A stretch of 64,000 nt of DNA from Palsa-1033 sp963735455 (GTDB lineage: Bacteria; Chloroflexota; Limnocylindria; Limnocylindrales; CSP1-4). The position numbers were made by a program, and so were the translations under genes. The notes beneath the pieces were generated by a model, which saw only the letters and a program-made list of their open reading frames with translations, was not told the DNA's origin and did no database searches. The stretch covers positions 505,400 through 569,399 of the forward strand of contig CAVTKZ010000004.1 in the NCBI GenBank assembly GCA_963735455.1, read 5' to 3'. Shown here piece after piece: positions 1 to 9,039 of the stretch; the first letter of the stretch is position 1; each line of letters starts with the position of its first letter.

Positions 1-2
1 TC

Positions 3-2345
3 GAGGGGCTGATCCGGCTGGCCGAGCGGGCCGCCTTCGGCCCCTCGACCCAGGCCCTGATCGACGAGGCGATCAGCCGCGACATCCCCTACATCCGGCT
101 CGACCGCCACTCGCTGGTCCAGCTCGGCCAGGGCGTCCACCAGCAGCGGATCCGGGCGACGATGACCTCGCGGACCGCGGCGATCGCGGTCGACATCGCC
201 TCGGACAAGAGCCTGACCAACAAGCTCCTCGATTCGGCCGGCTTGCCGGTGCCCCGCTCGGAGCTGGTCGACAACGAGGAGGACACCGTCGCCGCCGCCA
301 AGCGGCTGGGCTACCCCTGCGTGGTCAAGCCCCTCGACGGCAACCACGGCCGGGGCGTCCACCTCGACCTGCGTTCTGAGGCAGCCGTGCGGGCGGCGTT
401 CCACGGCGCTCGCCGCGAGAGCCGCTCGGGCGACCTGGTCGTCGAGACGTACGTCGCCGGCAACGACTACCGCTGCCTGGTCATCGGGGGCAAGGTCGCC
501 GCGATCGCCGAGCGGGTGCCGGCCTCGGTCGTCGGCGACGGCGAGCACACGATCGGCCAGCTGGTGGACATCGCCAACGCCGACCCCCGCCGGGGGATCG
601 GCCACGAGAAGGTCCTGACCCGGATCAGCGTCGATGCCGACGCGGTCGAGCTGGTCCGGTCGCAGGGCTTCGAGCTCGACGCCGTCCCGCCCGCCGGCCA
701 GCGGATCAAGCTGGCCCTGACCGGCAACATGTCGACCGGCGGCACGTCGATCGATCGGACGATCGAGGCCCATCCCGACAACGTCGAGATCGCCGAGACG
801 GCGGCCCGGATCATCGGCCTCGACGTGGCCGGGATCGACTTCATCTGCCCCGACATCGCCACCCCGGTCCGCGAGACGGGCGGCGCGATCGTCGAGGTCA
901 ACGCGGCGCCCGGCTTCCGGATGCACACCCACCCGACCGAGGGCGAGCCGCAGTACGTCGCCCGGCCGGTGATCGACGGGCTCTTCCCGGCCGGCACGCC
1001 GTCGCGGATCCCGATCCTGGCGGTGACCGGCACGAACGGCAAGACGACCACGGTCCGGATGATCGCCCACATCCTCAAGCTGATGGGCCGGCGGGTCGGG
1101 ATGACCTCGACCGACGGCATCGTGATCGATGGCCGGATGATCAAGAAGGGCGACATGTCCGGCCCGAAGTCGGCCCAGATGGTCCTCCAGAACCCGACCG
1201 TCGACACGGCGGTCTTCGAGGTCGCCCGGGGCGGGATCCTGCGCGAAGGGCTGGGCTACGACCGCAACGACGTGGCGGTGGTGACCAATGTGACCGGCGA
1301 CCACATGGGCCTCGGCGGGATCACCTCGCTCGGCCAGCTGGCGAACGTCAAGGCGGTCGTCGTCGACGCCGTTCCCCGCTCGGGCACGGTCGTCCTCAAC
1401 GCCGACGACCCGCTCGTCGCCCGGATGGGCCGCCATTCCGCCGGCCGGGTCGTCTACTTCTCGATGCAGACGACCAAGGGCGAGGAGGGCTACGACCGGG
1501 TCGACGGCCACGTCGGCCGGGGCGGCGCGGCGTTCAGCATCGACGAGACGCCCGAGGGCGACCTGGTCGTCCTGCGCCTGGCCGGCCGGACGATGCCGAT
1601 CCTGTACACCCACCTGATCCCGGCGACGTTCGGCGGCAAGGCCCGGATGAACGTGGCCAATGCCCTCGCCGCCGCCGCCGCGGCCTGGGCCGCGGGCGCC
1701 CACCTGCACGACATCCGGCAGGGCCTGCGGACGTTCTCGACCTCGTTCTTCCAGGCGCCGGGCCGGCTCAACCTGCTCGAGCTGGGCGGCGTGCGGGTCG
1801 TGATCGACTACTGCCACAACGTCGACGGGATGCGCCAGCTGACCGATTTCGTGACCCGGATGATGAGCGAGCCGGACCTCACCTCGGGCCGCGGCCCCCG
1901 GACCAGGGCCGCCCGCTCGAAGGCGGCCGAGGCGGCCGCGGTCCGCCATGGCCGGGCGATCGGCGTGATCGGGATCCCCGGCGACCGGCGCGACCAGGAC
2001 CAGCGCGACTACGGGGCGGTGGCGGCGACCGCCTTCGACGAGATCATCATCCGCGAGGACAAGAACCTGCGCGGCCGCGCGCCGGGCGAGACCGCCGGCC
2101 ACGTCGTCGAGGGCACGCAGGCGGCCAGGAGCGACGGCTCAGGCCGGGCCACGAAGGTCGAGGAGGTCCTCGACGAGATGGGCGCGGTTCGGCTGGCGCT
2201 CAAGCGGGCCGCACCGGGCGACCTCGTCGTGATGTGCGTCGACGACGCGGTCGGCGTCTACCGCGAGGCGATGGCCGCCGCCCGCGGCCTGGGCGAGGCC
2301 AAGGCCTTCGCCGACCCCGGCGAGCTCGACGTCCCCGAAGGCTAG
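3..2345 (+). CDS. cphA: Cyanophycin synthetase CphA, 5' end beyond the window
   Basis: Makes cyanophycin by ATP-dependent addition of Asp to a poly-Asp backbone and Arg to its side chains. The frame is open from the left edge, and the residues before the first Met (position 162) already match the family (FGPSTQ, then SLVQLGQGVHQQRI), so that Met is not the start. About 780 codons are visible against a usual 870-900; most of the N-terminal domain is missing. An ATP-grasp domain fills roughly visible residues 50-290 (VVKPLDGNHGRG; EVNAAPGFRMHTHP). A Mur-ligase domain follows with P-loop GTNGKTTT near residue 341 and an NVTGDHMG motif. Its stop overlaps the stop of the convergent CphA-like gene by 4 bp (CTAG). 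Confidence 0.95.
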   Translation, partial: EGLIRLAERAAFGPSTQALIDEAISRDIPYIRLDRHSLVQLGQGVHQQRIRATMTSRTAAIAVDIASDKSLTNKLLDSAGLPVPRSELVDNEEDTVAAAKRLGYPCVVKPLDGNHGRGVHLDLRSEAAVRAAFHGARRESRSGDLVVETYVAGNDYRCLVIGGKVAAIAERVPASVVGDGEHTIGQLVDIANADPRRGIGHEKVLTRISVDADAVELVRSQGFELDAVPPAGQRIKLALTGNMSTGGTSIDRTIEAHPDNVEIAETAARIIGLDVAGIDFICPDIATPVRETGGAIVEVNAAPGFRMHTHPTEGEPQYVARPVIDGLFPAGTPSRIPILAVTGTNGKTTTVRMIAHILKLMGRRVGMTSTDGIVIDGRMIKKGDMSGPKSAQMVLQNPTVDTAVFEVARGGILREGLGYDRNDVAVVTNVTGDHMGLGGITSLGQLANVKAVVVDAVPRSGTVVLNADDPLVARMGRHSAGRVVYFSMQTTKGEEGYDRVDGHVGRGGAAFSIDETPEGDLVVLRLAGRTMPILYTHLIPATFGGKARMNVANALAAAAAAWAAGAHLHDIRQGLRTFSTSFFQAPGRLNLLELGGVRVVIDYCHNVDGMRQLTDFVTRMMSEPDLTSGRGPRTRAARSKAAEAAAVRHGRAIGVIGIPGDRRDQDQRDYGAVAATAFDEIIIREDKNLRGRAPGETAGHVVEGTQAARSDGSGRATKVEEVLDEMGAVRLALKRAAPGDLVVMCVDDAVGVYREAMAAARGLGEAKAFADPGELDVPEG

Positions 2346-4114
2346 CGCCGGGGGCGCTCCTGGAGGCGGGGGATCAGCTCGGTCAGCTCGGAGTGGAGGT
2401 CGACCGGCCGGGCGCCCAGGTCGCGCAGCAGGGCGAAGACCGCGTCGCGCTGCTCGTGGCACATCAGGACCACGATCCGGGCGGTGTCCGGCCGGGCGCC
2501 GGTCCGGGCGGCCTCGGCCGCCGCGGCGCCGTTCAGCTCGGCGTGGAGCGCGGCGGTCTCCGACTCGTAGACCGGCACGTCGCCGGCGGCGACGGGGGTG
2601 GCCGCCGAGCGGATCCCCGCCAGCAGCTCGCCCACGATCGACTGGCGGGTCCGGCCGCGGAGGTAGTTGAGGGTCTCCTTGATCGCCACCCGCTGGGCCC
2701 GCTCGGCGGCGATCCGGCCGATCCCGCGGAGGGTGTCGTCGGGCCGGTCGCCGGCGGTGCCGATGATCGCCGTGATCGGGGTCGTCCGACCCGCGGCGCC
2801 CGCGGCAATGCCCTCGGCCACGTCGAGGATCGCCGCGATGCCCGCCTCGTTATGGGCGAAGTCGACGATCACGATCCGGTTGCCCAGCTTGAAGATGTTC
2901 AGCCGGCCCGGCGAGCGCTCGGAGGTCGGCCGGAAGTCGATCAGCCCGTCGCGAACCTGCTCGATCGTGGCCCCCAGCGCGCGCGCCCCGCCGGCCGCCG
3001 CCAGGGCGTTGGCGACGTTGTGGCGGGCCAGCCCGCCGATCGTGATCGGGACCTCGGCCAGCTCGGCAATCGGTCGGGTCCGGCCCTGCTCGACCTCGAC
3101 CATCCGGTTGCGCTGGAGGAGGTACGCCCGCCCGCCGGCGGCGACGTGGCGGGCCACCAGCCCGGGCGGGACGGCCGCGATCGAGAAGTAGGCGACCTGG
3201 GCCCGGACCCGGCGGTCGACCGCGGCCACGAACGGGTCGTCGCCGTTGAGGATCGCCCAGCCGTCGGGCCGGGTGATCCGGCAGATCGTGGCCTTCACCT
3301 CGGCCAGCTCGGGCAGGGTATGGATCCCCTGCAGGTCGAGGTGGTCGGAGCTGACGTTGGTCAGCACGCTGGCATCGTTCGACTCGTAGCCGACACCCTT
3401 GAGGACGATCCCGCCCCGGGCGGTCTCGAGGACCGCGACATCGACGTCGGACCGGCCCAGGATCTGGGCCGCACCCCCCGGGCCGGTCCAGTCACCCTCC
3501 TCGACCATCCGCTCGTCGACCAGGACGCCGTCCGAGGTGGTCGTGCCGGTGCGCCGGCCGGCGCGGATCAGGATGTGGCTGATCAGCCGGGTGGTGGTGC
3601 TCTTGCCATTCGTGCCGCTGATCGACACGATCGGGATCCGCCGGTCGGCGTCCCGGATCCAGGACGGCGGAGCCGTGTCGCCGTCGTCGATCCGGGCCGC
3701 CCAGCGGGCGAGGAGGCGGGCCTGGCCGCCGGTCAGGCGGGCGGTCCGGGCCGGCGAGACGTTGCGCTCGACCAGCCCCAGGGCGGCATCGGCGATCGCC
3801 CGGGCCCGGCCGGCGGCGGTCCACGGAAAGGTCACGATCCAGTGGCCCGGGTCCGACGAGCGATGGACGGCCAGCCCGGCCCGGCCCTGGCCATGGTCGG
3901 CCCGCAGGCGGCGCAGCCAGGCGGCCAGCGCGGCGACGTCGTCCGGCCAGTCCCGGACGGGGACGGCCCGGCCCAGGTGGACCAGGGCGTAGCGCGCCGG
4001 GTTCCGCTGGCCGTACCAGGTCCGCCGCCGGCCGATCGCGACCTCGACCTTGACCACCGGCTCGAGCCGGTAGACGTTGGGTCCCTCGAGCAGGCGAATC
4101 TCGATCAAGCGCAC
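2342..4114 (-). CDS. CphA-like Mur ligase lacking the ATP-grasp domain
   Basis: A 590-residue relative of cyanophycin synthetase. The first ~100 residues resemble the CphA N-terminal domain (RLLEGPNVYRLEP). The ATP-grasp domain is then absent, and the chain passes within ~60 residues to a Mur-ligase domain with P-loop SGTNGKSTTT near residue 165, NVSSDHLDLQG and the C-terminal Mur domain (VDFAHNEAGI). It starts at GTG. This is the reverse of cyanobacterial CphA2, which keeps ATP-grasp and loses Mur activity. Paired cphA homologues are known in heterotrophs, so it may assist CphA or ligate Arg or another amino acid; that is inference. The family assignment is firm and the function is not. Confidence 0.85.
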   Translation of the reverse strand: MRLIEIRLLEGPNVYRLEPVVKVEVAIGRRRTWYGQRNPARYALVHLGRAVPVRDWPDDVAALAAWLRRLRADHGQGRAGLAVHRSSDPGHWIVTFPWTAAGRARAIADAALGLVERNVSPARTARLTGGQARLLARWAARIDDGDTAPPSWIRDADRRIPIVSISGTNGKSTTTRLISHILIRAGRRTGTTTSDGVLVDERMVEEGDWTGPGGAAQILGRSDVDVAVLETARGGIVLKGVGYESNDASVLTNVSSDHLDLQGIHTLPELAEVKATICRITRPDGWAILNGDDPFVAAVDRRVRAQVAYFSIAAVPPGLVARHVAAGGRAYLLQRNRMVEVEQGRTRPIAELAEVPITIGGLARHNVANALAAAGGARALGATIEQVRDGLIDFRPTSERSPGRLNIFKLGNRIVIVDFAHNEAGIAAILDVAEGIAAGAAGRTTPITAIIGTAGDRPDDTLRGIGRIAAERAQRVAIKETLNYLRGRTRQSIVGELLAGIRSAATPVAAGDVPVYESETAALHAELNGAAAAEAARTGARPDTARIVVLMCHEQRDAVFALLRDLGARPVDLHSELTELIPRLQERPRR

Positions 4115-4152
4115 GGTGCCGGGGAGTCTAACAACGCGGGTAGACTGCCGGA

Positions 4153-5424
4153 ATGGAGACCCTGCACCCGCCCGGCGCGGCGGTCACGCCCGACGAGCTC
4201 GAGGAGCTCGAGGAGATCGTCCAGGACGAGCTGCCGGCCTACCTCGAGGACCTGGCCACCCTGGTCAACATCGACTGCGGCAGCTACACCAAGGCCGGCG
4301 TCGACCAGGTCGGCAAGTGGACGGCCGCCTTCCTCGAACGGCTCGGCGCACAGGTCGAGATCCACGCCCATGCCACCCTGGGCAACACCGTCGTGGGCAC
4401 CTTCAGCGGCCGGCCCGGCGCGCCCCGGGCGCTCCTGATCGGTCACCTCGACACCGTCTTCCCCGAGGGCACCGCGGCCCAGCGCCCGCTCCGGATCGAT
4501 GCCGGGATTGCCCGCGGACCGGGCGTGACCGACATGAAGGGCGGCCTGCTGGCCGGCCTCTACGCGATCCTGGCCCTGATCTCGCTGGGCGAAGGCGACG
4601 ACGACACGACGCCTGCCCCGATCCAGCCGCGCGGTGAGCTGCCCTTCGAGCGCCTGGTCTACGTGGCCAACCCGGACGAGGAGATCGGCTCGATCTCGAG
4701 CACGCCGGTGATCCGCGAGCTGGCCCTCGCGTCCGACGTCTGCTTCGTCCTGGAGTGTGCCCGGGCGAACGGCGACATCGTCTCGGCACGCAAGGGCACG
4801 GTCGACCTGCGCCTGACCGTCCACGGCCGGGCGGCCCACGCCGGGGTCGAGCCGGAGAAGGGCCGCAACGCGATCCTGGCCGCGGCCCACCAGGTGATCG
4901 CCCTGCAGGCCCTCAACGGGCGCTGGCCGGGGGTCACCGTCAACGTCGGCGTGATCAAGGGTGGCACCCGCCCCAACGTCGTGGCCGAGGAGACGATCCT
5001 CGAGGTCGACCTGCGAGCGATCAGCGCGGCATCGCTGGCGGAGGCCGAGGCAGCGGTCCGCGCGATCGCGGCCGCGACCGCGGTGCCCGACACCCAGGTC
5101 ACGGTCGAGGAGACGGCCCGCCATCAGCCGATGGAGCGCCTCGAGCGGAGCGTCCGGCTGATCGACCACGCCCGGGCGATCGCCGGCCGGCTGGGCTTCG
5201 AGCTGGCCGATGCAGCGACCGGCGGGGCGTCCGACGCGAACACGACGGCCGGCCTGGGGATCCCCAGCCTCGACGGCCTGGGCCCGGTCGGCGGCAACGA
5301 CCACTCCCCGAGCGAGTACCTCGAGGTCGACTCGATCGTGCCCCGGACCACCCTCCTGGCCGGATTGCTGCTGGCCGTGGGCCGCGATCCGCTGGTCGGA
5401 TCGTGGCGGCCCCACCGGGCCTGA
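4153..5424 (+). CDS. M20 family metallopeptidase (carboxypeptidase G2-like)
   Basis: A 423-residue dinuclear-zinc peptidase or amidohydrolase. Visible motifs in order are GHLDTVFPEG near residue 96 (His ligand plus Asp), RGPGVTDMKGG (bridging Asp), NPDEEIGS (catalytic Glu-Glu), a dimerisation lid domain with GRAAHAGVEPEKGRNA, and a final GGNDHSPSEY (last His ligand). The length suits the glutamate carboxypeptidase branch. There is no signal peptide, so it is probably cytosolic. The RidA gene begins 2 bp after its stop, so the two are probably co-transcribed. Lying beside the cyanophycin genes, it could trim Asp- or Arg-containing dipeptides, but this is inference only. Confidence 0.9.
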   Translation: METLHPPGAAVTPDELEELEEIVQDELPAYLEDLATLVNIDCGSYTKAGVDQVGKWTAAFLERLGAQVEIHAHATLGNTVVGTFSGRPGAPRALLIGHLDTVFPEGTAAQRPLRIDAGIARGPGVTDMKGGLLAGLYAILALISLGEGDDDTTPAPIQPRGELPFERLVYVANPDEEIGSISSTPVIRELALASDVCFVLECARANGDIVSARKGTVDLRLTVHGRAAHAGVEPEKGRNAILAAAHQVIALQALNGRWPGVTVNVGVIKGGTRPNVVAEETILEVDLRAISAASLAEAEAAVRAIAAATAVPDTQVTVEETARHQPMERLERSVRLIDHARAIAGRLGFELADAATGGASDANTTAGLGIPSLDGLGPVGGNDHSPSEYLEVDSIVPRTTLLAGLLLAVGRDPLVGSWRPHRA

Positions 5425-5426
5425 CG

Positions 5427-5825
5427 ATGGTCCGCGCCGAACGCCGGCGGATCTCCTCGGGTGGGCCGTACGAGGCGCGCTTCGGCTACAGCCGGGCGCT
5501 CGTCGTGGGCAACGCCTGCTGGGTCTCGGGCACGACCGACGCCGGCCCGGACGGCCGCTCGCTCCACCTCGCCGATCCGGCCGGCCAGACCCGGGCGATC
5601 CTGGCGATCATCGAGGGGGCGCTGCACGAGGCCGGCTTCTCTCGCCACGACGTCGTCCGGGTCCGGATCTTCACCACGAAGATGGCCGCCAGCCGGGCGA
5701 TCCTCGATGTCCTCGGGGAGCGCTTCGCCGGGATCGGGCCGGCGGCCACGATCGTCGCGGTCAAGGGCTTGATCGAGCCCTCGCTGCTGGTCGAGATCGA
5801 GGCCGACGCGGTTCGCGATCCCTAG
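5427..5825 (+). CDS. RidA/YjgF family enamine/imine deaminase-like protein
   Basis: A 132-residue chorismate-mutase-fold protein. RidA proteins hydrolyse reactive 2-aminoacrylate and related imines released by PLP enzymes. Evidence is the SGTTDAG segment, the QTRAILAIIEGAL helix, VVRVRIFTT and the C-terminal GLIEPSLLVEIEADAV. I do not see the Arg that archetypal RidA uses to bind the carboxylate in the C-terminal part, so it may belong to a Rid4-7-type subgroup. The ATG is chosen because it lies 2 bp after the M20 stop and gives the normal family length. Its stop overlaps the stop of convergent azlD by 4 bp. Confidence 0.85.
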   Translation: MVRAERRRISSGGPYEARFGYSRALVVGNACWVSGTTDAGPDGRSLHLADPAGQTRAILAIIEGALHEAGFSRHDVVRVRIFTTKMAASRAILDVLGERFAGIGPAATIVAVKGLIEPSLLVEIEADAVRDP

Positions 5826-6160
5826 CCCGCCAGGCCCAGCGCCCGGGCGCCGGCCACGATCGCGACGGCCAGCACGATCCCCAGGAGCAGGTTGCGCCGC
5901 CAGGCCACGGTCGTGATGCAGGCGGCAACCGCCAGCCACTCGATCCCGACGTGGAATGCTCCGCCGGGGCCGCTGGTCGCCGGGGTGACCAGGACCTGCG
6001 AGGCGGCGATCGCCGCCAGCACGGCCGGTCCGACCAGGCGCAGGTAGTCGAGCGCCCGGGGCGGGAGGCGATCGAAACCGGGCGCCAGGAGCGGGATCGC
6101 CCGGCTGGGGTAGGTCACGAGGGCCATCAGGACGGCGAGGCCGACCAGTCCGGTGGTCAT
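5822..6160 (-). CDS. azlD: AzlD family branched-chain amino acid transport subunit
   Basis: A 112-residue, very hydrophobic protein with about four membrane segments. It has the AzlD landmarks TYPSRAIPLL near the N-terminus, LRLVGPAVLAAI in the middle and a final helix of Val, Ile and Ala. AzlD pairs with AzlC to form an exporter of branched-chain amino acids or related compounds. Its ATG overlaps the azlC stop (ATGA), the usual coupled azlC-azlD arrangement. The substrate cannot be told from sequence. Confidence 0.88.
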   Translation of the reverse strand: MTTGLVGLAVLMALVTYPSRAIPLLAPGFDRLPPRALDYLRLVGPAVLAAIAASQVLVTPATSGPGGAFHVGIEWLAVAACITTVAWRRNLLLGIVLAVAIVAGARALGLAG

Positions 6161-6957
6161 GACGGCAACCCGTCGTCGTGCTCGGCGGCGATCCCGTCGA
6201 TCAGTGTCGCCTCGGGGGCCCTCGCGGGAATGGCCAGCCCGACCAGCGGGCCGATCAGGCCGCCGGCCACCACCCCCGCGCGGCTGTCCCAGAGCAGGCC
6301 GATCACGACCGCGCAGACCACGCCGACTCCGGCCGCGACCACTTCCCGGCGGCCCAGCGTGAGGCCGACCGCCAGGCCGGCCATCGCCGCCGGAAAGACG
6401 ATGTCGAGGCCAAGGACGCGCGGATCCGGGATGAACTGCCCGCCGACCACGCCCAGGATCGTGGCCAGGTTCCAGGGGATGAACGTCGAGCCGATCGCGG
6501 CCAGCCAGTAGCCGGCCGGATCCGCCCGGCCGAGGCGCCGGAAGTGGACGCTGACCAGGGCGAACGCCTCGTCGGTGAGCAGGTGCGCCATCACGATCCG
6601 CTTGAGGACCGGCTGGCCCCGCAGCCAGGGTGCCAGCGCGGCCGAATACAGGAAGTGGCGGGCATTGACGAGGGCGGTCACCACCACGATCGCCGGCCAG
6701 GCAAAGCCGGCCGCGACCATGCCCGCCGCCGCGAACTGGCTGGCCCCGGCGAAGACGATCACCGAGAACGCGATCGCCTCGATCGGCGAGAAGCCCGCCG
6801 AACGGGCCGTCAGGCCGAAGACGATCCCGAAGCCGGCCGCCGAAGCGACCAGGCCCAGCCCGTCGATGGCCAGCCGCCGGCGGGCCGCCCGCAGGATCGC
6901 GGGATCGAGCGGTGCCAGGTCCCCGTCCGGCCCGGCCGCGGCGCCTGGCGGGGTCAG
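6157..6957 (-). CDS. azlC: AzlC family branched-chain amino acid exporter, large subunit
   Basis: About 266 residues with 6-7 membrane helices. Family features are GFGIVFGLTARSAGFSPIEA, VFAGASQFAAAG, NARHFLYSAALAPWL and LTDEAF. No ATG or GTG lies near the expected N-terminus. The start given is a CTG whose last bases overlap the upstream gene's TGA, mirroring the other overlaps here, and it is uncertain by about 15 codons. A short N-terminal extension rich in Pro and Ala precedes the first helix. The gene is translationally linked to azlD downstream and to the small Cys protein upstream. Confidence 0.82.
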   Translation of the reverse strand: MTPPGAAAGPDGDLAPLDPAILRAARRRLAIDGLGLVASAAGFGIVFGLTARSAGFSPIEAIAFSVIVFAGASQFAAAGMVAAGFAWPAIVVVTALVNARHFLYSAALAPWLRGQPVLKRIVMAHLLTDEAFALVSVHFRRLGRADPAGYWLAAIGSTFIPWNLATILGVVGGQFIPDPRVLGLDIVFPAAMAGLAVGLTLGRREVVAAGVGVVCAVVIGLLWDSRAGVVAGGLIGPLVGLAIPARAPEATLIDGIAAEHDDGLPS

Positions 6958-7226
6958 CGCAGGAACGTCTTGGCGCAGGTCCCGTCGCACACGACGTAGA
7001 CGGCATGCAGGTCGTGGGCGAAGCCCGCGACGTGGAGCAACCCGGGGCAACCCGGCGTCGGGCACTTGTAGACCCACCAGCGGTCGCTTGGGTCGACCGG
7101 CGTCGTCTCGGCGGCAAGCTTGGCGGCCAGGCCATCGCGCTCGCTCGTCAGGCGCTCGATCGTCGCGGCGCGAACAGCCTCTGTCTCGCTCGTATAGGGG
7201 TAGTTCTGACCGACGTTCGACGTCAC
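6954..7226 (-). CDS. Small Cys-containing protein, possible zinc ribbon
   Basis: A 90-residue protein I do not recognise. The N-terminal half (TSETEAVRAATIERLTSERD) looks helical. The C-terminal half has KCPTPGCPGLLHV and VVCDGTCAKTFLR, i.e. CX4C and CX4C pairs that could hold one zinc ion. The GTG start is well supported by GGAGG 5 bases upstream. Its stop overlaps the azlC start, so it heads the azlCD transcript. A regulatory or chaperone-like role is speculation. Confidence 0.7.
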   Translation of the reverse strand: MTSNVGQNYPYTSETEAVRAATIERLTSERDGLAAKLAAETTPVDPSDRWWVYKCPTPGCPGLLHVAGFAHDLHAVYVVCDGTCAKTFLR

Positions 7227-7294
7227 GCGATCCTCCGGATTGGCCTCGCCTCCGAGTATAGGTGAGGGTCGCGGGGCCCGGTCGCCCGGCGCCT

Positions 7295-8957
7295 CTACCA
7301 GGTCGCCGGCAGGCCCTGGCTGCGGGGGTCGGTGGCCGCGGCGACGCTGCCCCCGGCCGCCGGGCCGCCGGCGACCAGCTCGATCGCGTGGCAGTGGCCG
7401 AGCGCACTGTCGAACGGCTCGGTGGGGCTGACCCGGTGGCCGAGGGCGGCCAGGCCGTCGAGCAGCCCAGGCCCGAAGCGCGGCTCGATCCGGACGATGT
7501 CGGGCGGGGCAAAGTGCTCGGCCGGCTCGACGAACCAGCGCGGCTCGGCGACCGCGCTGGCCACGTCGGCGCCGGCGTCGACGAGGGCCGACACGACCTG
7601 GGCGTGGACCTGGGGCTGGGCGTCGCCGCCCATCGAGCCGGTGACCAGCCACGGCCGGCCGGCCCGGAAGAGCATCGCCGGCATCAGGGTGTGGAGGGTC
7701 CGCTTGGATGGCCCGAGGACGTTCGGGTGGGCCTCGTCGAGGCCGAAGTACGAGCCCCGGTTCTGGTAGGCGATGCCCGTCACGGGATCGACGATCCCGG
7801 ACCCGAAGCCGGCGTAGTTGCTCTGGATCAGGCTGACCGCGTTGCCGTCGCGATCGACGACGCCCAGCCAGATCGTGCCCCCGCCCCGGGGCGTCCGGGC
7901 GGCCGCCGGCGCGCTCGCTCGGAGCGGGTCGATTCCGGCCGCGAGCTCGCGGGCATAGCCCTTGTCGAGCAGCCGCTCGAGGGGCGCCGAGTGGTGCTCG
8001 GGATCGGTCAGGTGCTCGTCCCGGTCGGCCATCGCCAGCTTCGAAGCCTCGATCCCGAGGTGCGCCCAGCGGACCTGGTCGGCCAGCCTTGCGGCGTCGG
8101 TTCCGCCCGCATCCGGCGGTTCGAACGACTCCAGGATGTTGAGCAGCTCGAGGGCCACGAAGCCCGAGCTGTTGGGCGGGTGGCCGGTCACCCGGACCCC
8201 GCGATAGTCGGTCGCAATCGGCTCGGTCCAGGTCGAGGCGTGGGCGCGCAGGTCGCCGAGGCTGATCGCCGAGCCGGCCGCGGCCAGGGCGCGGGCCTGC
8301 TGCTCGGCCGTCCGGCCCTCGTATGGCTCGGCCCAGCCCTCGCCGGCGATCCGTTCGAGGGTCGCGGCCAGCGCCGGCAGGCGGACCCGGGCGCCTGCCG
8401 GCCAGGGCCGTCCGTCCGGCCGGTAGACGGCATGCCAGCCGGCGGCCTGCGAGCCGAGCTCGCGCTCGAAGACGGCCGAGCTGGTCTCGGTCGCCCGGCA
8501 GAACGCCTCGTCGGCCGGGAAGCCGTCCCGGGCGAGCTCGATCGCCGGGGCCAGCAGGCTGGCTCGGCGGCAGCCGCCCGAATCGGTCGTGGGCATCGCC
8601 CCACGAGCGGACTGCGCCGGGGACCGTGATCGACTGGCCACCGCGCTGGGGGATCGAGCGCAGGCCGCGCCGGCGCAGGGCGGCGGCGCTGGCCGTCGCG
8701 GCCGACCGGCCGCTGCCGTTCAGGCCGACCTGCCGCTCGGCGGCCTGGTCCCAGATCAGCCAGAAGGCGTCGCCGCCGATGCCGCAGGCCTGGTTGTCGA
8801 CCACGGCCAGGACCGCGTTCGTGGCGATCGCGGCGTCGACCGCCGAGCCGCCGGCGCGCAGGATGCCCAGCCCCGCGGCCGTCGCCAGGTGGTGGGGCGC
8901 GACGACCGCCGCCTGGCCGCCACGGGCAAGGAAGGCCGGGACGAGCGGGCGGTTCAT
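7295..8957 (-). CDS. Gamma-glutamyltransferase family protein, one frameshift
   Basis: An Ntn-hydrolase of the gamma-glutamyltransferase superfamily (~553 residues once repaired). The N-terminal part is in one frame (VVAPHHLATAAGLGILRAGG; IGGDAFWLI) up to about 8570. It then continues in another frame (ASLLAPAIELARDGFPADEA onward) to a normal C-terminus. One extra base after the Leu-Pro codons explains the shift. The likely autocatalytic Thr is in RGGGTIWLGVVDRDGNAVSL; substrate-side motifs NYAGFGSG and SMGGDAQPQ follow. No signal peptide is obvious, so it may be a cytosolic YwrD-type homologue. The ATG at 8957 gives the family N-terminus. Confidence 0.85.
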
Positions 8958-9039
8958 CGTTCGGCCGAGTCTACCCGCCCGACGGTCGTGTGGCCGGGAC
9001 GCAACAGGTGGCCGGTGCGGGCCTGTAGGCTTGCCGGGC

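Noticed and set aside
2234..4438. A 734-codon plus-strand frame opposite the CphA-like gene
   Set aside because: No domain motifs, low-complexity Arg/Gly/Asp composition, and full overlap with a gene that has Mur-ligase motifs.
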